64,000 nt of DNA from Lentzea guizhouensis (GCF_001701025.1 NZ_CP016793.1:4402001-4466000); one strand, 5' to 3'; shown: positions 28,646-39,073, numbered from the stretch's first letter. Numbers and translations: made by a program. Notes: a model not told the origin generated them from the sequence alone.

Positions 28646-29623
28646 ATGTCCCCGCCGCCGCATGGTCGGACACGCCGTGTCGATCTCGTTCGCCTGCGCG
28701 AAAAACTGCCGACGAACGTCGCGGACGTGTTGGGGCGGTACGAACGGCACCTGACGTTGGAGCGGGATCTCTCGCCGCACACCGTGCGCGCGTACATCGG
28801 GGATGCGGTGGCGTTGCTCGGACACGTCGCCGGGGATGAGCCGGAGAACGCCGACGTGGGGCGGATCGACCTGGCCGGTCTGCGCTCGTGGCTCGCCGCC
28901 CAGCACGCGGCGGGTGCCAGCAGGACCACGCTCGCACGGCGCGCGGCCGCAGCGCGCACGTTCACCGCGTGGGCCCATCGTGCTGGTCACCTGGCTGCGG
29001 ATCCCGGTCCGCGGCTCGCGGCGCCGCGGCCGCACCGCATGTTGCCGCCGGTGTTGCGGGAGGAGCAGGCGAAGGAGGCGATGGACGCCGTATCCTCTGG
29101 CGCTTCCGAAGGTCATCCGGTTGCGCTGCGTGATCAGGCCGTGGTGGAGTTGCTGTACGCCACAGGTATTCGTGTGGCTGAGCTCTGTGGGCTTGATCTC
29201 GACGACGTGGACTACTCCCTAAGGGTGATTCGAGTTCTGGGCAAAGGTGGACGCGAGCGCACCACGCCGTTCGGCGTTCCAGCCGGACGAGCGCTGCGGC
29301 GCTGGCTCGACGAGGGCCGGAACGCCCTGGTAGCACCCGATTCGCCGCCCGCGCTGTTCCTCGGTGCCCGCGGTGGGAGGTTGAACCAGCGGGCTGTTCG
29401 CCAGCTGGTGCACGAGGTCGTCGCCGTGGTGCCGGACGCACCGGACATCGGGCCGCACGGGTTGCGCCACTCCGCTGCGACCCATTTGCTGGAAGGAGGA
29501 GCGGACCTGCGCACCGTCCAAGAGCTGCTTGGTCACGCTACGCTCGCAACGACTCAGCTTTACACACACGTCACTGTCGAACGGCTGAAGGCGATCCATG
29601 ACCGAACCCACCCCCGTTCCTGA
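28646..29623 (+). CDS. xerC: Tyrosine recombinase XerC
   Basis: A 325-residue site-specific recombinase that resolves chromosome dimers at dif with XerD. The N-terminal SAM-like domain ([22 protein letters not shown]) and the catalytic domain are complete: Arg in [14 protein letters not shown], Lys in [27 protein letters not shown] (HxxR), His in [13 protein letters not shown], and the Tyr nucleophile in TQLYTHV. ATG 28646 has no obvious ribosome binding site. Its end overlaps whiG by 26 bases, so the two are cotranscribed. Confidence 0.93.
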   Translation: MSPPPHGRTRRVDLVRLREKLPTNVADVLGRYERHLTLERDLSPHTVRAYIGDAVALLGHVAGDEPENADVGRIDLAGLRSWLAAQHAAGASRTTLARRAAAARTFTAWAHRAGHLAADPGPRLAAPRPHRMLPPVLREEQAKEAMDAVSSGASEGHPVALRDQAVVELLYATGIRVAELCGLDLDDVDYSLRVIRVLGKGGRERTTPFGVPAGRALRRWLDEGRNALVAPDSPPALFLGARGGRLNQRAVRQLVHEVVAVVPDAPDIGPHGLRHSAATHLLEGGADLRTVQELLGHATLATTQLYTHVTVERLKAIHDRTHPRS

Positions 29624-30605
29624 CGCCGCAGGGGGAGGATCGCGTACGGCGACCGTGCCCCCTGAACCCATCGTGCCCGCACCTGCAGCGAAGCAGGCGA
29701 GCAACGGGCACCGTCAGAACGGCGCGCCGCGCACCGAGGCGAGCACCGGGGAGTCCGCGGAACCCGGTGCGAACACGCATGTCAACGGCACGCCCGCGGC
29801 CGTTCCGACTGCCGTGACGCGCTCGGACGCCAGGTCTGGTGACGACGTCGAGGCCGGCATCGTCGCGTTGTGGCGCAGCTACGGCGAGTCCCGCGACCAG
29901 AACGAGCGCGACCGCCTGGTGCTGCACTACGCGCCGCTGGTCAAGTACGTCGCCGGCCGTGTCGGCACCGGCCTGCCCGCGCACGTGGACGTGGCCGACC
30001 TGATCCAGTCCGGCATCTTCGGCCTGGTCGACGCGATCGAGAAGTTCGAGCCGGAACGCGGCCTCAAGTTCGAGACCTACGCCATGCAGCGCATCCGCGG
30101 TGCGATCCTCGACGACCTGCGCTCGCAGGACTGGGTGCCGCGCTCGGTCCGCAGCCGCGCCCGCGACGTCGAACGCGCCCTCGAACGCCTCGGCGCGAAG
30201 CTGCAGCGCACGCCCACCGACCGCGAGCTCGCCGCAGAGCTCAAGATCGGCCTGGCCGAGCTCCGCGAGCTCTACGGCCAGCTCCAGCTCACCAGCGTCG
30301 TGGCGCTCGACGAGCTGATCACCCCGAACAAGGGTGGCTCCTCCCTGGCCGAGTCGCTGCCGGACGACGCCGCGGAGGACCCGGTCGCGAGCCTCGTCGA
30401 CCAGGACAGCCGCCGCCAGCTCGCCGACGCCATCGCCCAGCTCGCCGAACGCGACCGCGTGGTCGTGACGCTGTACTACTTCGAGAACCTGACCCTCGCC
30501 GAGATCGGCAAGGTCCTCGGCGTCACGGAGTCCCGCGTCTGCCAGCTGCACACCCGCGCGGTCCTGCGTCTGCGCACCAAGCTCAACGAGCAGTCAGAGG
30601 CCTAG
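29598..30605 (+). CDS. whiG: RNA polymerase sigma factor WhiG
   Basis: A 335-residue sigma factor of the FliA/WhiG group that, in Streptomyces, commits aerial hyphae to sporulation. After about 85 residues of low-complexity N-terminus come region 2 ([56 protein letters not shown]), region 3 ([16 protein letters not shown]) and region 4 ([21 protein letters not shown]). In sporulating actinomycetes RsiG with cyclic di-GMP holds it inactive; rsiG is not seen here. The ATG lies within xerC. The long Ala/Pro/Thr N-terminal extension is longer than in Streptomyces. Confidence 0.92.
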   Translation: MTEPTPVPDAAGGGSRTATVPPEPIVPAPAAKQASNGHRQNGAPRTEASTGESAEPGANTHVNGTPAAVPTAVTRSDARSGDDVEAGIVALWRSYGESRDQNERDRLVLHYAPLVKYVAGRVGTGLPAHVDVADLIQSGIFGLVDAIEKFEPERGLKFETYAMQRIRGAILDDLRSQDWVPRSVRSRARDVERALERLGAKLQRTPTDRELAAELKIGLAELRELYGQLQLTSVVALDELITPNKGGSSLAESLPDDAAEDPVASLVDQDSRRQLADAIAQLAERDRVVVTLYYFENLTLAEIGKVLGVTESRVCQLHTRAVLRLRTKLNEQSEA

Positions 30606-31130
30606 TCCCGCCTCCCTTCCTGCGCCGCAACCTGGTCCGCACCGGGCTGCCGTTGCCACGCACCTGTACCCGCACCGCCGCGTCCGCCGTGATCGCGCTG
30701 CGCTTTCGCGCACCGCCCGAACGGGCCGTCCTGGAGCTGCCCGATCGGGGCCAGGTGACGCCTGAGGTGCCTGCTCCCGGCCCGGTTGCTGGGGCGTTGC
30801 TCGGCAGCGGGCGCAGTCGACGAGTGCCCGAGGGCCCGCCCGGATCCGCCGTCGTGGCGCGTGGAGGCGGTTGCTGGGAGGGCTTGGAGAGCGCTCAAGA
30901 GATGAGCAAGGCTCGCGAACACGGCTGTGGAGGGCCTTCCTGAGGGGTGACGGGGCCAATTCACTCGATCGGGTGGCTGGCGGTTGCGCTGCGGAATCAG
31001 GGATGTCGTGGCGGGCGTGCAATCGGCCGTGCCGGGCGGCGGCCGAACCGCGGGTGCGGATCTGCCCGATCGGCGCAGTGCCCGGATGGCGGTTGGGCCG
31101 AGCGGCGGACGGCCCGTGCGGGCGAGTGGT
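30606..31130. other. Gap after whiG with no recognisable gene
   Basis: About 520 bases between whiG and the M23 remnant. Frames on both strands are Arg/Pro/Gly-rich and lack family signatures and ribosome binding sites. It is probably decayed sequence continuing from the broken peptidase gene. Confidence 0.5.
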
Positions 31131-31589
31131 GCCGAGTGCCGCCGGCGGGGTCGGGAGCAGGCGGACGCGGCCCGAGGACAGCAGGCGGAGCGGGTCCAGG
31201 TAGTCGTGGCCGCGGCGGGCGCCCCAGTGCAGGCAGGGTGCGGGGCAGTGGCCCGGCTGGAGGTGGCCGATCACGTCGCCGCGGCGGACGAGGCGGCCGG
31301 CGGTGACCGCGGGGAGACCGGCTCGTAGGTGGTGCGGAGCGCGCCGCGTGCTGCAGCGACACCAGCGTGCGGGCCGCCACAGCGCCGCGTAGATGACCGT
31401 GCCGTCCGCCGCGGCCAGGACCGGGTGCCGGCCGGGCGGCCAGGTCCACGCCGCGGTGGCCGGGCCGAAGGGCGACGCCGGGGCGGCGAAGGCGCGCACG
31501 ACGGGGTGCGGTGGCGGGAGTGGCCAGGAGTAGCGGGCGGTGGCCGGGGTCAGGAGCGTCGCCAGCACCAGGGTGGTGAGGAGGAGCAT
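31131..31589 (-). pseudogene. Broken M23 family peptidase gene
   Basis: On the minus strand a signal peptide (MLLLTTLVLATLLTPATA) and WPLPPPHPVVRAF start a small LytM/M23 cell-wall endopeptidase. The HRGVDLAA metal motif lies in a second frame. PVLAAADGTVIYAA is back in the first. TTYEPVSPR is in a third, and PAVTAGRLVRRGDVIGHL plus the HWGARRGHDYLDP zinc motif are again in the first. The normal stop after VRLLPTPP is lost. At least three indels are required. An M23 gene next to rpsB is a conserved actinobacterial neighbour, so this is a resident gene that decayed. Confidence 0.7.
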
Positions 31590-31635
31590 GGGGTCAGCTT
31601 GGGGTGGGGGATGCCCTGGGGACCACCGGCGATCT

Positions 31636-31670
31636 GGGAACTGTGGACAACTTGGGGGCTGTGGACAAGT
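31636..31670 (-). promoter_or_regulatory. Pair of DnaA boxes upstream of the M23 remnant
   Basis: TGTGGACAA (reverse complement of TTGTCCACA) occurs at 31642-31650 and 31660-31668, 18 bases apart. On the minus strand the context GACTTGTCCACAGCC and AAGTTGTCCACAGTTCCC closely matches the element at 24325-24360, including spacing. Confidence 0.55.
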
Positions 31671-31717
31671 CCGCCCTCCGGCTACCTGCCGATTCGAGGT
31701 TTGTCGGGGGTGGGGCG

Positions 31718-31723
31718 TAGACT
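31718..31723 (+). promoter_or_regulatory. Putative -10 element of the rpsB promoter
   Basis: TAGACT lies about 237 bases upstream of rpsB in the only non-coding stretch before the gene. Such a long leader is usual for rpsB, where S2 autoregulation is known in bacteria. No -35 element is clear. Confidence 0.35.
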
Positions 31724-31960
31724 GTCGGGCGCGTCCCGTCTACGCGCGGGACGACTTCGCGTGCCAACGCAGATCCGACCGGCTGGTTCAGCTGTGTCGA
31801 GTCACGACGTCCGACGGTCCTGACGGTGGATGAACGTACTCCGCGGGTGCGGACGCCGGCAACGGCACCAGGGCTGACGGCCGACCCGGCCGGAGGCGTC
31901 AACCGAACCGACGCGCAAGGTGGGACCTGGCGCGTCCGACAGATGAGGTGCGAACCGGCC

Positions 31961-32815
<855 letters not shown>

Positions 32816-32821
32816 TTCCCC

Positions 32822-32854
32822 CACGAGGTGCCCGCGACAAGCGGGCACCTCGTG
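32822..32854 (+). terminator. Hairpin between rpsB and tsf
   Basis: CACGAGGTGCCCGC (32822-32835) and GCGGGCACCTCGTG (32841-32854) form a perfect 14-bp stem with the loop GACAA. It may reduce readthrough so that S2 and EF-Ts levels differ. Confidence 0.75.
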
Positions 32855-32885
32855 ACCTAAGCGCGTACATCGCAGAAGGAACACG

Positions 32886-33701
32886 ATGGCGAACTACACC
32901 ACCGCGGACGTCAAGAAGCTCCGCGAGCTGACCGCCGCCGGCATGATGGACTGCAAGAAGGCCCTGGACGAGGCTGACGGCGACTTCGACAAGGCCGTCG
33001 AGATCCTGCGCATCAAGGGCGCGAAGGACGTCGGCAAGCGCGCTGAGCGCACCACGTCCAACGGCCTCGTCGCCGTCAAGGACGGCGCGATGGTCGAGCT
33101 GCGCTGCGAGACCGACTTCGTCGCCAAGAACGCCGACTTCATCGCGCTGGCCGACGAGATCGTCGGGATCGCCAAGGCCAACAAGGTCGCCGACGTCGCC
33201 GCCCTCAAGGCGGTCGAGGTCGACGGCAAGACCGTGGACGCGCTGGTCCAGGAGTTCTCCGCCAAGATCGGCGAGAAGCTGGAGCTCGCGAAGGCCGTCG
33301 ACTTCGACGGCACCGTCTCGGTCTACCTGCACAAGCGTGCCGCCGACCTGCCGCCCGCCGTCGGCGTGCTGGTCGAGTACACCGGTGACAACGCCGAGGC
33401 CGCCAAGGGTGCCGCGATGCAGATCGCCGCGATGCGCCCGAAGTTCGTCACCCGTGACGAGGTCCCGGAGGAGCTCGTCGCCAACGAGCGCCGCATCGCC
33501 GAGGAGACCGCTCGCGAGGAGGGCAAGCCCGAAGGCGCGCTGCCCAAGATCGTCGAGGGTCGCGTCAACGGCTTCTTCAAGGACGTCGTGCTCCTGGAGC
33601 AGGCTTCCGTGACGGACAGCAAGAAGACGGTCAAGGCCCTGCTGGACGAGGCCGGCGTGACGGTCACCCGTTTCGCTCGGTTCGAGGTCGGCCAGAGCTG
33701 A
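32886..33701 (+). CDS. tsf: Elongation factor Ts
   Basis: A 271-residue nucleotide exchange factor for EF-Tu. The UBA-like N-terminus ([23 protein letters not shown]) is followed by the core with the TDF motif in [13 protein letters not shown] and two exchange subdomains. ATG 32886 follows AGAAGGAAC. It is flanked by hairpins on both sides, between rpsB and pyrH. Confidence 0.97.
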   Translation: MANYTTADVKKLRELTAAGMMDCKKALDEADGDFDKAVEILRIKGAKDVGKRAERTTSNGLVAVKDGAMVELRCETDFVAKNADFIALADEIVGIAKANKVADVAALKAVEVDGKTVDALVQEFSAKIGEKLELAKAVDFDGTVSVYLHKRAADLPPAVGVLVEYTGDNAEAAKGAAMQIAAMRPKFVTRDEVPEELVANERRIAEETAREEGKPEGALPKIVEGRVNGFFKDVVLLEQASVTDSKKTVKALLDEAGVTVTRFARFEVGQS

Positions 33702-33710
33702 TCGCGGTGA

Positions 33711-33743
33711 GGGCGGGGTTGCGAGTAGACGGCGACCCCGCCC
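33711..33743 (+). terminator. Hairpin terminator after tsf
   Basis: GGGCGGGGTTGC (33711-33722) pairs with GCGACCCCGCCC (33732-33743) with one G-T wobble and a 9-base loop, followed by TTGCTAT. Confidence 0.7.
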
Positions 33744-33783
33744 TTGCTATGTCCTGACCAATGGCGCTGAGGAGGACCGAACA

Positions 33784-34530
33784 GTGAGCGAAGAAGGTAG
33801 CCACGGCTACAACCGGGTGATGCTCAAGCTCGGTGGTGAGATGTTCGGTGGTGGTGGTGTCGGGGTGGATCCCGACGTCGTCCAGACAGTCGCCAGGCAG
33901 ATCGCCGCGGTCGTCCGGTCCGGCGTGCAGGTCGCCGTCGTGATCGGTGGTGGCAACTTCTTCCGTGGCGCCGAGCTGCAGCAGCGCGGCATGGACCGCT
34001 CGCGCGCCGACTACATGGGCATGCTGGGCACGGTCATGAACTGCCTGGCGCTGCAGGACTTCCTCGAACGCGAGCACGGCATCGACACCCGCGTGCAGAC
34101 CTCCATCCAGATGACGCAGGTCGCCGAGTCCTACATCCCCCGCCGCGCGATGCGCCACCTCGACAAGGGCCGCGTCGTGATCTTCGGTGGCGGCGCGGGT
34201 CTGCCGTACTTCTCCACCGACACCACCGCCGCGCAGCGCGCGCTGGAGATCGGCTGCGAGATCGTCCTGATGGCCAAGGCCGTCGACGGCGTCTACACGG
34301 CCGACCCCAAGATCGACCCGGACGCGCTGATGTTCGACTACATCACCCACCGCGAGGTGCTGGAGCGCGGCCTCAACGTCGCCGACGCCACGGCCTTCAG
34401 CCTCTGCATGGACAACAACATGCCGATCCTCGTCTTCAACCTCCTCACCGAGGGGAACATCGCGCGCGCGGTCCGTGGTGAGAAGATCGGCACCCTGGTC
34501 AACACCCCCGGTGGCCGCCCGGCCTTCTAG
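33784..34530 (+). CDS. pyrH: UMP kinase
   Basis: A 248-residue hexameric kinase of the amino acid kinase fold that phosphorylates UMP. It shows [35 protein letters not shown] and [18 protein letters not shown] 33784 is preceded by GAGGAGGACC. The position between tsf and frr is conserved. UTP inhibition and GTP activation are family properties and cannot be read here. Confidence 0.97.
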   Translation: MSEEGSHGYNRVMLKLGGEMFGGGGVGVDPDVVQTVARQIAAVVRSGVQVAVVIGGGNFFRGAELQQRGMDRSRADYMGMLGTVMNCLALQDFLEREHGIDTRVQTSIQMTQVAESYIPRRAMRHLDKGRVVIFGGGAGLPYFSTDTTAAQRALEIGCEIVLMAKAVDGVYTADPKIDPDALMFDYITHREVLERGLNVADATAFSLCMDNNMPILVFNLLTEGNIARAVRGEKIGTLVNTPGGRPAF

Positions 34531-34591
34531 ACCTGGTGGGATCACACCAGGACCGGGAATTGGGCACGAACACGCAGAGCAAGGAGCAGTC

Positions 34592-35149
34592 GTGATCGAC
34601 GAGACCCTCCTCGACGCCGAGGAGAAGATGGAAAAGGCGGTTTCGGTCGCGAAGGAGAACCTCTCCTCCGTCCGAACCGGTCGTGCGACTCCCTCGATGT
34701 TCAACCGCATCAACATCGACTACTACGGCTCGATGACACCGCTGAACCAGATGGCCAGCATCACGGTCCCCGAGGCGCGCATGGCGGTCGTCAAGCCGTA
34801 CGACGCGAGCCAGCTGAACGCCATCGAGAAGGCCATCCGGGACTCCGACCTGGGCGTCAACCCGAGCAACGACGGCACCATCATCCGCATCGTCATCCCG
34901 CAGCTCTCCGAGGAGCGCCGCCGGGACATGGTGAAGGTCGCCAAGCAGAAGGGCGAGGACGCGCGCGTCTCCGTTCGCGGTGTCCGCCGCAAGGCGAAGG
35001 AAGAGATCGACCGGCTCGTCAAGGACGGCGAGGTCGGCGAGGACGACGGCGCGCGTGGTGAGAAGGAGCTCGACGCTCTGACCCACAAGTACACCGCGCA
35101 GGTCGACGAGCTCGTGAAGCACAAGGAAACCGAGCTCCTCGAAGTCTGA
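34592..35149 (+). CDS. frr: Ribosome recycling factor
   Basis: A 185-residue RRF that, with EF-G, splits the post-termination ribosome. It shows [25 protein letters not shown], the hinge domain [13 protein letters not shown], and [27 protein letters not shown] 34592 follows AAGGAGCAGTC. The order pyrH-frr-cdsA is standard. Confidence 0.97.
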   Translation: MIDETLLDAEEKMEKAVSVAKENLSSVRTGRATPSMFNRINIDYYGSMTPLNQMASITVPEARMAVVKPYDASQLNAIEKAIRDSDLGVNPSNDGTIIRIVIPQLSEERRRDMVKVAKQKGEDARVSVRGVRRKAKEEIDRLVKDGEVGEDDGARGEKELDALTHKYTAQVDELVKHKETELLEV

Positions 35150-35164
35150 TGTTCTCAACGCATT

Positions 35165-35207
35165 CGCCCGGCCGAGTCGCCGCAGGCGGGAAAGCCCTGG
35201 CCGGGCG
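35165..35207 (+). promoter_or_regulatory. Stem-loop before cdsA
   Basis: CGCCCGGCC (35165-35173) pairs with GGCCGGGCG (35199-35207). The right arm ends at the cdsA ribosome binding site (GGAGG 35207-35211), so folding could influence access to it. Confidence 0.4.
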
Positions 35208-35216
35208 GAGGTCTTG

Positions 35217-36071
35217 ATGGGAGCACAGGTGGCAGGCAGTCCCGCGGAGGTGCCCGCGTCGAAGCCGTCGCGGGCAGGACGCGACCTGCGTTCGGCGATC
35301 CTGGTCGGCGCCGGCCTCGGCGCCGTCATCATCGTCTCGCTGCTCACCGTGCGGCAGACCTTCATCGGCATCGTCGCGGCTGCCGCGGCGGTGTCGACGT
35401 GGGAGCTCGCCACCGCGTTCAAGAAGGGCGGCATCAACGTCGCCCTGTGGCCCGCGCTCATCGGTGGCCAGGCGATCATCTGGCTCTCCTGGCCGCTGGG
35501 CAGGGACGGCATGATGACCACGCTGGTGGTCACCGTGCTGGTCTGCATGTTCTGGCGGTTCCGCGGCGGTTCCGACGGCTACCTGCGTGATCTCAGCGCA
35601 TCGGTGTTCACCGTCGTCTACGTGCCGTTGTTCGCGGCGTTCGCGGCCATGCTCGTCGTGCCGGAGGACGGCGCGGGCCGTGCGTTCGCGTTCATCCTCG
35701 GCGTCGTGCTGTCCGACGTGGGCGGCTACGCGGCCGGTGTCTTCCTGGGCAAGCACCCGATGGCGCCGACGATCAGCCCGAAGAAGTCCTGGGAGGGCTT
35801 CGCCGGTTCGCTGGTCGCCGGCGTGGTCGGCGGCGCGATCACGGTCACCACGCTGCTCGACGGCCAGTGGTGGCACGGCGCGCTGTTCGGTGCCGCGATC
35901 GTGGTCACGGCCACCGCGGGCGACCTGGTCGAGTCGCTGATCAAGCGCGACCTGGGCATCAAGGACATGGGCACGCTGCTGCCCGGTCACGGCGGCATCA
36001 TGGACCGGATGGACTCGCTGCTGCCGTCCGCCGTCGCTTCTTGGCTGCTGCTGCACCTCTTCGTGCCGTGA
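35217..36071 (+). CDS. cdsA: Phosphatidate cytidylyltransferase
   Basis: A 284-residue membrane enzyme that makes CDP-diacylglycerol for phospholipid synthesis. About eight hydrophobic segments precede the family signature DLGIKDMGTLLPGHGGIMDRMDSLL near residue 240. SPKKSWEGFAGS is the other conserved block. ATG 35217 follows GGAGG by five bases. In most actinomycetes rlmN comes next; here about 9.5 kb of accessory DNA intervenes. Confidence 0.95.
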   Translation: MGAQVAGSPAEVPASKPSRAGRDLRSAILVGAGLGAVIIVSLLTVRQTFIGIVAAAAAVSTWELATAFKKGGINVALWPALIGGQAIIWLSWPLGRDGMMTTLVVTVLVCMFWRFRGGSDGYLRDLSASVFTVVYVPLFAAFAAMLVVPEDGAGRAFAFILGVVLSDVGGYAAGVFLGKHPMAPTISPKKSWEGFAGSLVAGVVGGAITVTTLLDGQWWHGALFGAAIVVTATAGDLVESLIKRDLGIKDMGTLLPGHGGIMDRMDSLLPSAVASWLLLHLFVP

Positions 36072-36226
36072 CGTTCCCCGGGTCGCTGCCTGCCTGTTCG
36101 GCGGGCTAGTGGTGTGGCTCGGAACGTTGCCGGGGGAATTCGCGGTCAGACGCGCCGCGAGGTGCCCTGCTGAGCGTGGATCACCTCGCCAAGGTTCTGA
36201 GTCGCGCCACTAGTAGACCGTCGCTT

Positions 36227-36925
36227 CTAACCTTTGGGGTAGAGGTGGCGGAGTCGGGTGCGGGCGTCGTGAGTGGTGAACTGCCAGTCGACGCCGCGCT
36301 GGTTGGTGTTGGTGGCGTGTTGCCAGGCGGCGAGTTCGGTGTTGAGGGTGTCGAGGTCGCTGATGCGGCGGTCGAGGCACTGGCGGCTGAGTGCGGAGAG
36401 TTCGATCTCGGCGATGTTGAGCCAGGATCCGTGTTTGGGGGTGTGGTGGATTTCCAGGCGCTGGGCCAGGGCGAAGGCCTCGGCGGGCGGGAAGGCGTCG
36501 TAGAGCGAGGCGATGGTGTGGGTGTTGAGGTTGTCCATGACCAGCGCCACGGTCCCGGCGTCGGGGTAGTCGACGGTCAGGAGTTGTTTGACCTGCCCGG
36601 CCCAGTCGAGTTTGGTCCGCTGGGCCAGGGCGTGGACACGCCGCCAGCCGCGCAGGGGGTCGGTGAACACGAAGATCGAGCAGGTGCCGCGCCGGACGTA
36701 TTCGCTGTCCTGGCGGGCATCGCGGCCCGGCCGGGCCGGCAGCGGGTCGCGGACCTCGCCGAGGAACTGGAAGGGTTTCTCGTCCATGCACACGACCGGG
36801 CGGGCGGGATCGTACGGGCGGGCGTAGACGGCGAGGACGTCTTCCATGCGGGCGGCGAACTCGGCGTTGGCGCGTGGCGGGATGTTCCAGCACTTCCTCA
36901 GATGAGGACGCAGTTGCGTTTTTTC
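36227..36925 (-). CDS. IS630 transposase, catalytic part (orfB)
   Basis: The DDE catalytic domain: first aspartate in [11 protein letters not shown], second in LVMDNLNTH, glutamate in [12 protein letters not shown]. About 230 residues follow the frameshift point and end YPKG-stop at 36227. The frame is open further upstream but only the part after the A6 run (minus strand; T6 at 36919-36924) continues orfA. Expression needs a -1 shift from orfA. Confidence 0.88.
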   Translation of the reverse strand, partial: EKTQLRPHLRKCWNIPPRANAEFAARMEDVLAVYARPYDPARPVVCMDEKPFQFLGEVRDPLPARPGRDARQDSEYVRRGTCSIFVFTDPLRGWRRVHALAQRTKLDWAGQVKQLLTVDYPDAGTVALVMDNLNTHTIASLYDAFPPAEAFALAQRLEIHHTPKHGSWLNIAEIELSALSRQCLDRRISDLDTLNTELAAWQHATNTNQRGVDWQFTTHDARTRLRHLYPKG

Positions 36926-37368
36926 AACACCCGGCCGATGGTCGAGTGGTCCAGGTTCGGGATGTCCTCGGTGAGCTCGACATGCTTTTCCAGCAGCCGC
37001 AACGACCACCGGGCATGCCCGGCCGGCGGCTGCGAGCACGCCAGCGCGATCAGCCGGGCCTCCACCTCCCCGGTCACCGGCGACGGCACCGGCGGAAGAG
37101 CACGCTTCTTACGTCCGATCGTGGCAAGAACATCACCGCCGGTCTCGGCGAACCGCCTGGCGACCAGCCGCAGCATCTCACCCGAGACCCCGAGCCGGGT
37201 CGCGATCACTTCCTTCGGATCGGGTTCGCCCACCGAGGTGTCCAGCGCGAGCAGCACCCGCGCCCGCCTGATCGCCGACGCCGCACGCACACCCGTGGTG
37301 GTCAGCCGGATCAGCTCTTCACGATCCCGTGCCGACAACGTCACCGGCCGCTTCAACTGGGAGGCCAT
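36898..37368 (-). CDS. IS630 transposase, DNA-binding part (orfA)
   Basis: A 156-residue helix-turn-helix part of the transposase ([24 protein letters not shown] and a second winged helix [10 protein letters not shown]) that binds the terminal repeats. It ends shortly after a run of six A bases (minus strand 36924-36919) where -1 slippage would join it to the DDE domain. ATG 37368 is the first start inside the left terminus of the element as transcribed. Confidence 0.85.
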   Translation of the reverse strand: MASQLKRPVTLSARDREELIRLTTTGVRAASAIRRARVLLALDTSVGEPDPKEVIATRLGVSGEMLRLVARRFAETGGDVLATIGRKKRALPPVPSPVTGEVEARLIALACSQPPAGHARWSLRLLEKHVELTEDIPNLDHSTIGRVLKKRNCVLI

Positions 37369-37416
37369 GACAACAGCCTCCCAGCCAAAACGCCGTAAGT
37401 AAGCAGCGACACACTA

Positions 37417-38235
37417 CTAGTCGTCGAACGGGTCGTCCACCGCGGTGCGCGGCTCGGCCTCGATCACGCGGGACGGGTCGATGACGGAGAAGGCCATTCC
37501 CGCGTGGTCCTCGACGACGGTGATACGGCCATATGGCGTGTCATAGGGCTCCACGGTGACCCGTCCGCCGAGCTCCAGCACCCGGTACGCCACGGAGTCG
37601 GTGCCGATCTCCGGTGCGGCGTTGAAGTACACCATCCAATGCGAACGCTCGCCGTAGGGGAACTCGCGTCCCATCTTCTGCCGGCCGATGACCTCGGTGC
37701 CCTCGATGGACCACGACGCGTAGTCCAGCCGCTGTCCGTCGCCGATCTGCATGATGTCGTAGTGGCACAGCTCGCCGAAGAACTCGTCGGCCGCCGCGCC
37801 GTCACGGGTGTTGAGCTCGGCCCACGCGTACGCGCCGTGCCCGCCCATGCCGAACCGCCAGTCCGGTGGCACGTGCCGGAACCCGACGATGGCGCCGGTC
37901 GGGTCGCTGATGACCGTGCTCTGCGTGTGGTCGGCGGCGTCCTCCGGGTTGCGCAACACCGAGCCGCCGAGGTGGAAAGCTTTCTCCGCGGTCGCGCGCG
38001 CATGGGGCGTGACCAGGTACAACCGCCACGGCTCCGGTTCACCCTGGGGCAGCCCGGCCACGGGGATGCCGTCGACCATGGCCACCGTGTAGCCGTCGTC
38101 GTCGGCGTAGTGCCAGCCGAAGAGTCCGGTGTAGAACTCGATCGTCGCTCTGAGGTCGTCGACGGAGCGTTCGACCCAGCACGGGCTGCCGCCGGGTAAC
38201 GGTGCGAGCTGGGGCGTGTTGGGAGCGATCGACAC
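37417..38235 (-). CDS. VOC family protein (tandem glyoxalase-like domains)
   Basis: A 272-residue protein with two vicinal oxygen chelate domains. The first is around PCWVERSVDDLRATIEFYTGLFGW, the second around AYAWAELNTRDGAAADEFFGELC, each ending in a VxDPxG/A-like strand (ISDPTGAIVGF, VVEDHAGMAFSVIDP). Such proteins include hydroxylases of small aromatic molecules and resistance proteins; the substrate is not predictable. GTG 38235 follows GGAGG. The TAG stop (37419-37417) is formed by the TA target duplication and the last base of the IS630 element. Divergent from the methyltransferase gene. Confidence 0.85.
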   Translation of the reverse strand: MSIAPNTPQLAPLPGGSPCWVERSVDDLRATIEFYTGLFGWHYADDDGYTVAMVDGIPVAGLPQGEPEPWRLYLVTPHARATAEKAFHLGGSVLRNPEDAADHTQSTVISDPTGAIVGFRHVPPDWRFGMGGHGAYAWAELNTRDGAAADEFFGELCHYDIMQIGDGQRLDYASWSIEGTEVIGRQKMGREFPYGERSHWMVYFNAAPEIGTDSVAYRVLELGGRVTVEPYDTPYGRITVVEDHAGMAFSVIDPSRVIEAEPRTAVDDPFDD

Positions 38236-38329
38236 TGCCGCCTCCTGCAGGGAAGAGATGCGGTCACGCTACGCCGTGATTGGACGAATTCGCACTGTCA
38301 CCGGTAAATCGAGGCCCTACAGTGTCTTC

Positions 38330-39073
38330 GTGAGGGGATTCGTGCGGGCGGCGCTGGCAGCGGTGCGTCCGGTCGACGTGGTTCCGAGCCCGAACATCTG
38401 GCACTGGCCGGACGTGTACGAGGTCGAGAACCGCGCGCAGGACGTGCATGGGGCGATGTGGGCGGCGTTGCGGGAAGAATGTCCGTTTGGTTCGGTTGAC
38501 GTCGTGGACGTCGGCTGCGGCGACGGCTTCCACCTGCCGATCTTCGCTTCGTCCGCGCGCTCGGTCGTCGGTGTCGAACCTCACCCGCCGCTCGTGGTGC
38601 GCGCCCGCAACCGGGTGGCGTCGTTGCCGAACGTCCGGGTCGTTTCCGGGCCGGCGCAACGGTTGCCGCTCGACGACGCGTCCGCTGACCTGGTGCACGC
38701 GCGGACGGCGTACTTCTTCGGGCCCGGATGCGAACCGGGGCTGCGGGAGGCTGATCGCGTGCTGCGGCCGGGTGGCGCGATCGCGATCGTGGACCTGGAT
38801 GGTTCGGCGGCGCCGTACGGGCCCTGGTTGTGTGCGGATGAACCGCGTTATGACCCGCTCGCTGTCGAGAAGTTCTTCGCGGACAACGGGTTCTCGTTGC
38901 GGCGGGTGGTGGCGGAGTGGCGGTTCGAGTCGCGTGCGGACCTGGAGTCCGTGCTGCGCATCGAGTTCTCCGCCGGGGTGGCCGAGCGGGCGATCGCGTC
39001 CGTCGAGGGGCTGAGCTTCCCGGTCGGCTACCGGCTGCACGTGCGCCGCAAGCCGACCGGCTTGATCGTGTGA
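38330..39073 (+). CDS. Class I SAM-dependent methyltransferase
   Basis: A 247-residue protein with the SAM-binding motif I VDVVDVGCGDGFHLPIF, motif post-I VVGVEPHP, motif II DLVHARTAYFFGPG and motif III VLRPGGAIAIVDLDG. The closest visible kin are Methyltransf_11-type enzymes acting on small molecules. GTG 38330 lies 6 bases downstream of TACAGT, suggesting a leaderless transcript. The substrate is unknown, and the flanking VOC and secreted protein genes do not settle it. Confidence 0.85.
   Translation: MRGFVRAALAAVRPVDVVPSPNIWHWPDVYEVENRAQDVHGAMWAALREECPFGSVDVVDVGCGDGFHLPIFASSARSVVGVEPHPPLVVRARNRVASLPNVRVVSGPAQRLPLDDASADLVHARTAYFFGPGCEPGLREADRVLRPGGAIAIVDLDGSAAPYGPWLCADEPRYDPLAVEKFFADNGFSLRRVVAEWRFESRADLESVLRIEFSAGVAERAIASVEGLSFPVGYRLHVRRKPTGLIV

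Larger units (their letters stand above)
36213..37417 (-). mobile_element. IS630 family insertion sequence
   Basis: A 1205-bp element flanked by TA target duplications (36211-36212 and 37418-37419), as expected for IS630. Imperfect terminal inverted repeats begin GTAGACCGTCGCTTCT on the left and GTAGTGTGTCGCTGCT on the right (minus strand), sharing GTAG and GTCGCT blocks. It encodes a two-frame transposase on the minus strand. The right-hand TA lies within the stop codon of the VOC gene. Both ends and the frameshift window look intact, so it may be active. Confidence 0.85.

Noticed and set aside
28404..28754. A 116-codon frame upstream of xerC
   Set aside because: Overlaps the xerC start in another frame, Arg/Cys-rich, no ribosome binding site or family resemblance.
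24325..31670. DnaA box pairs as a replication origin
   Set aside because: Only two boxes per site, no AT-rich unwinding region, and no dnaA/dnaN/gyrB genes nearby. Treated as regulatory or titration sites.
36210..36893. A separate 227-codon minus-strand gene inside IS630
   Set aside because: It is the wrong frame of the transposase DDE region; the catalytic motifs lie in the adjacent frame.
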